DNA from: Dialister sp. UBA734
GTDB lineage: Bacteria; Bacillota; Negativicutes; Veillonellales; Dialisteraceae
Assembly (NCBI GenBank): GCA_002297935.1
Contig: DBLC01000162.1
Location: 25,713-31,816 of the forward strand
Direction: 5' to 3'
Length of the DNA stretch: 6,104 bases
The translations under genes were made by a program, and so were the position numbers. The notes beneath the pieces were generated by a model. It worked only from the letters and a program-made list of their open reading frames with translations. It was not told the origin of the DNA and did no database searches. Numbering within the stretch: the first letter of the stretch is position 1; the number at the start of each line of letters is the position of its first letter. Positions 6,084 through 6,104 of the stretch are shown piece after piece.

Positions 6084-6104
6084 GTATGTGTCAAGTTTTA
6101 CTCG

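Noticed and set aside
5897..6094. Minus-strand 65-codon frame at the window end
   Set aside because: It runs through the right arm of the palindrome and the promoter-like site, has no motif, and lacks a convincing ribosome binding site.

Overview
The window looks like chromosomal DNA of a diderm bacterium. My best guess is a Negativicutes-type Firmicute (the group of Dialister, Megasphaera and Acidaminococcus). The pump genes imply an outer membrane, the ribosome binding sites are strong and Firmicute-like (AAGGAG), the coding DNA is roughly half GC by eye, and the gaps are AT-rich and full of short-period repeats. The genus is inferred, not shown.

Layout: a tRNA-Val(UAC) gene lies on the minus strand at 18-93, with its own promoter at 114-142. 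A gene-free stretch of about 420 bases follows (94-514). It holds a 14-bp-period TTG-rich repeat, a weak plus-strand promoter candidate, and a leader with an array of AACCT units bracketed by a long-range inverted repeat. Two tightly coupled plus-strand genes come next: an RND-type membrane fusion (adaptor) protein at 515-1750 and the inner-membrane RND drug/proton antiporter at 1752-4829, one base apart. A hairpin built from GTGACTN heptamers starts on the transporter's stop codon (4826-4895). surE, a survival-type 5'/3'-nucleotidase, follows at 4945-5706. The last 400 bases hold no convincing gene. They contain a probable weak terminator, a nested 200-bp palindrome (5750-5948), and a promoter-like site whose spacer carries a C4-A-G6 near-palindrome resembling CsoR-family metal/sulfur-sensor operators (5988-6017). 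That promoter probably reads into a gene beyond the window.

How the genes work together: the adaptor and the RND antiporter should form two of the three parts of a tripartite efflux pump. The adaptor has the Arg-Leu-Ser spacing used to dock on a TolC-like channel, but no outer-membrane channel gene is present here, so it must be encoded elsewhere. No local regulator gene is visible. SurE is a housekeeping/stress nucleotidase with no evident functional tie to the pump; it may receive read-through transcription past the heptamer hairpin.

The genes belong to well-known families. The most distinctive content is intergenic: each gap holds its own short-period or inverted repeat, and parts of these recur between gaps (exact 13-mer AACCTGAGAAACC; GGTTATAAGGTT-like units; GTGAC cores). 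I found no clear new enzyme system or defence locus.
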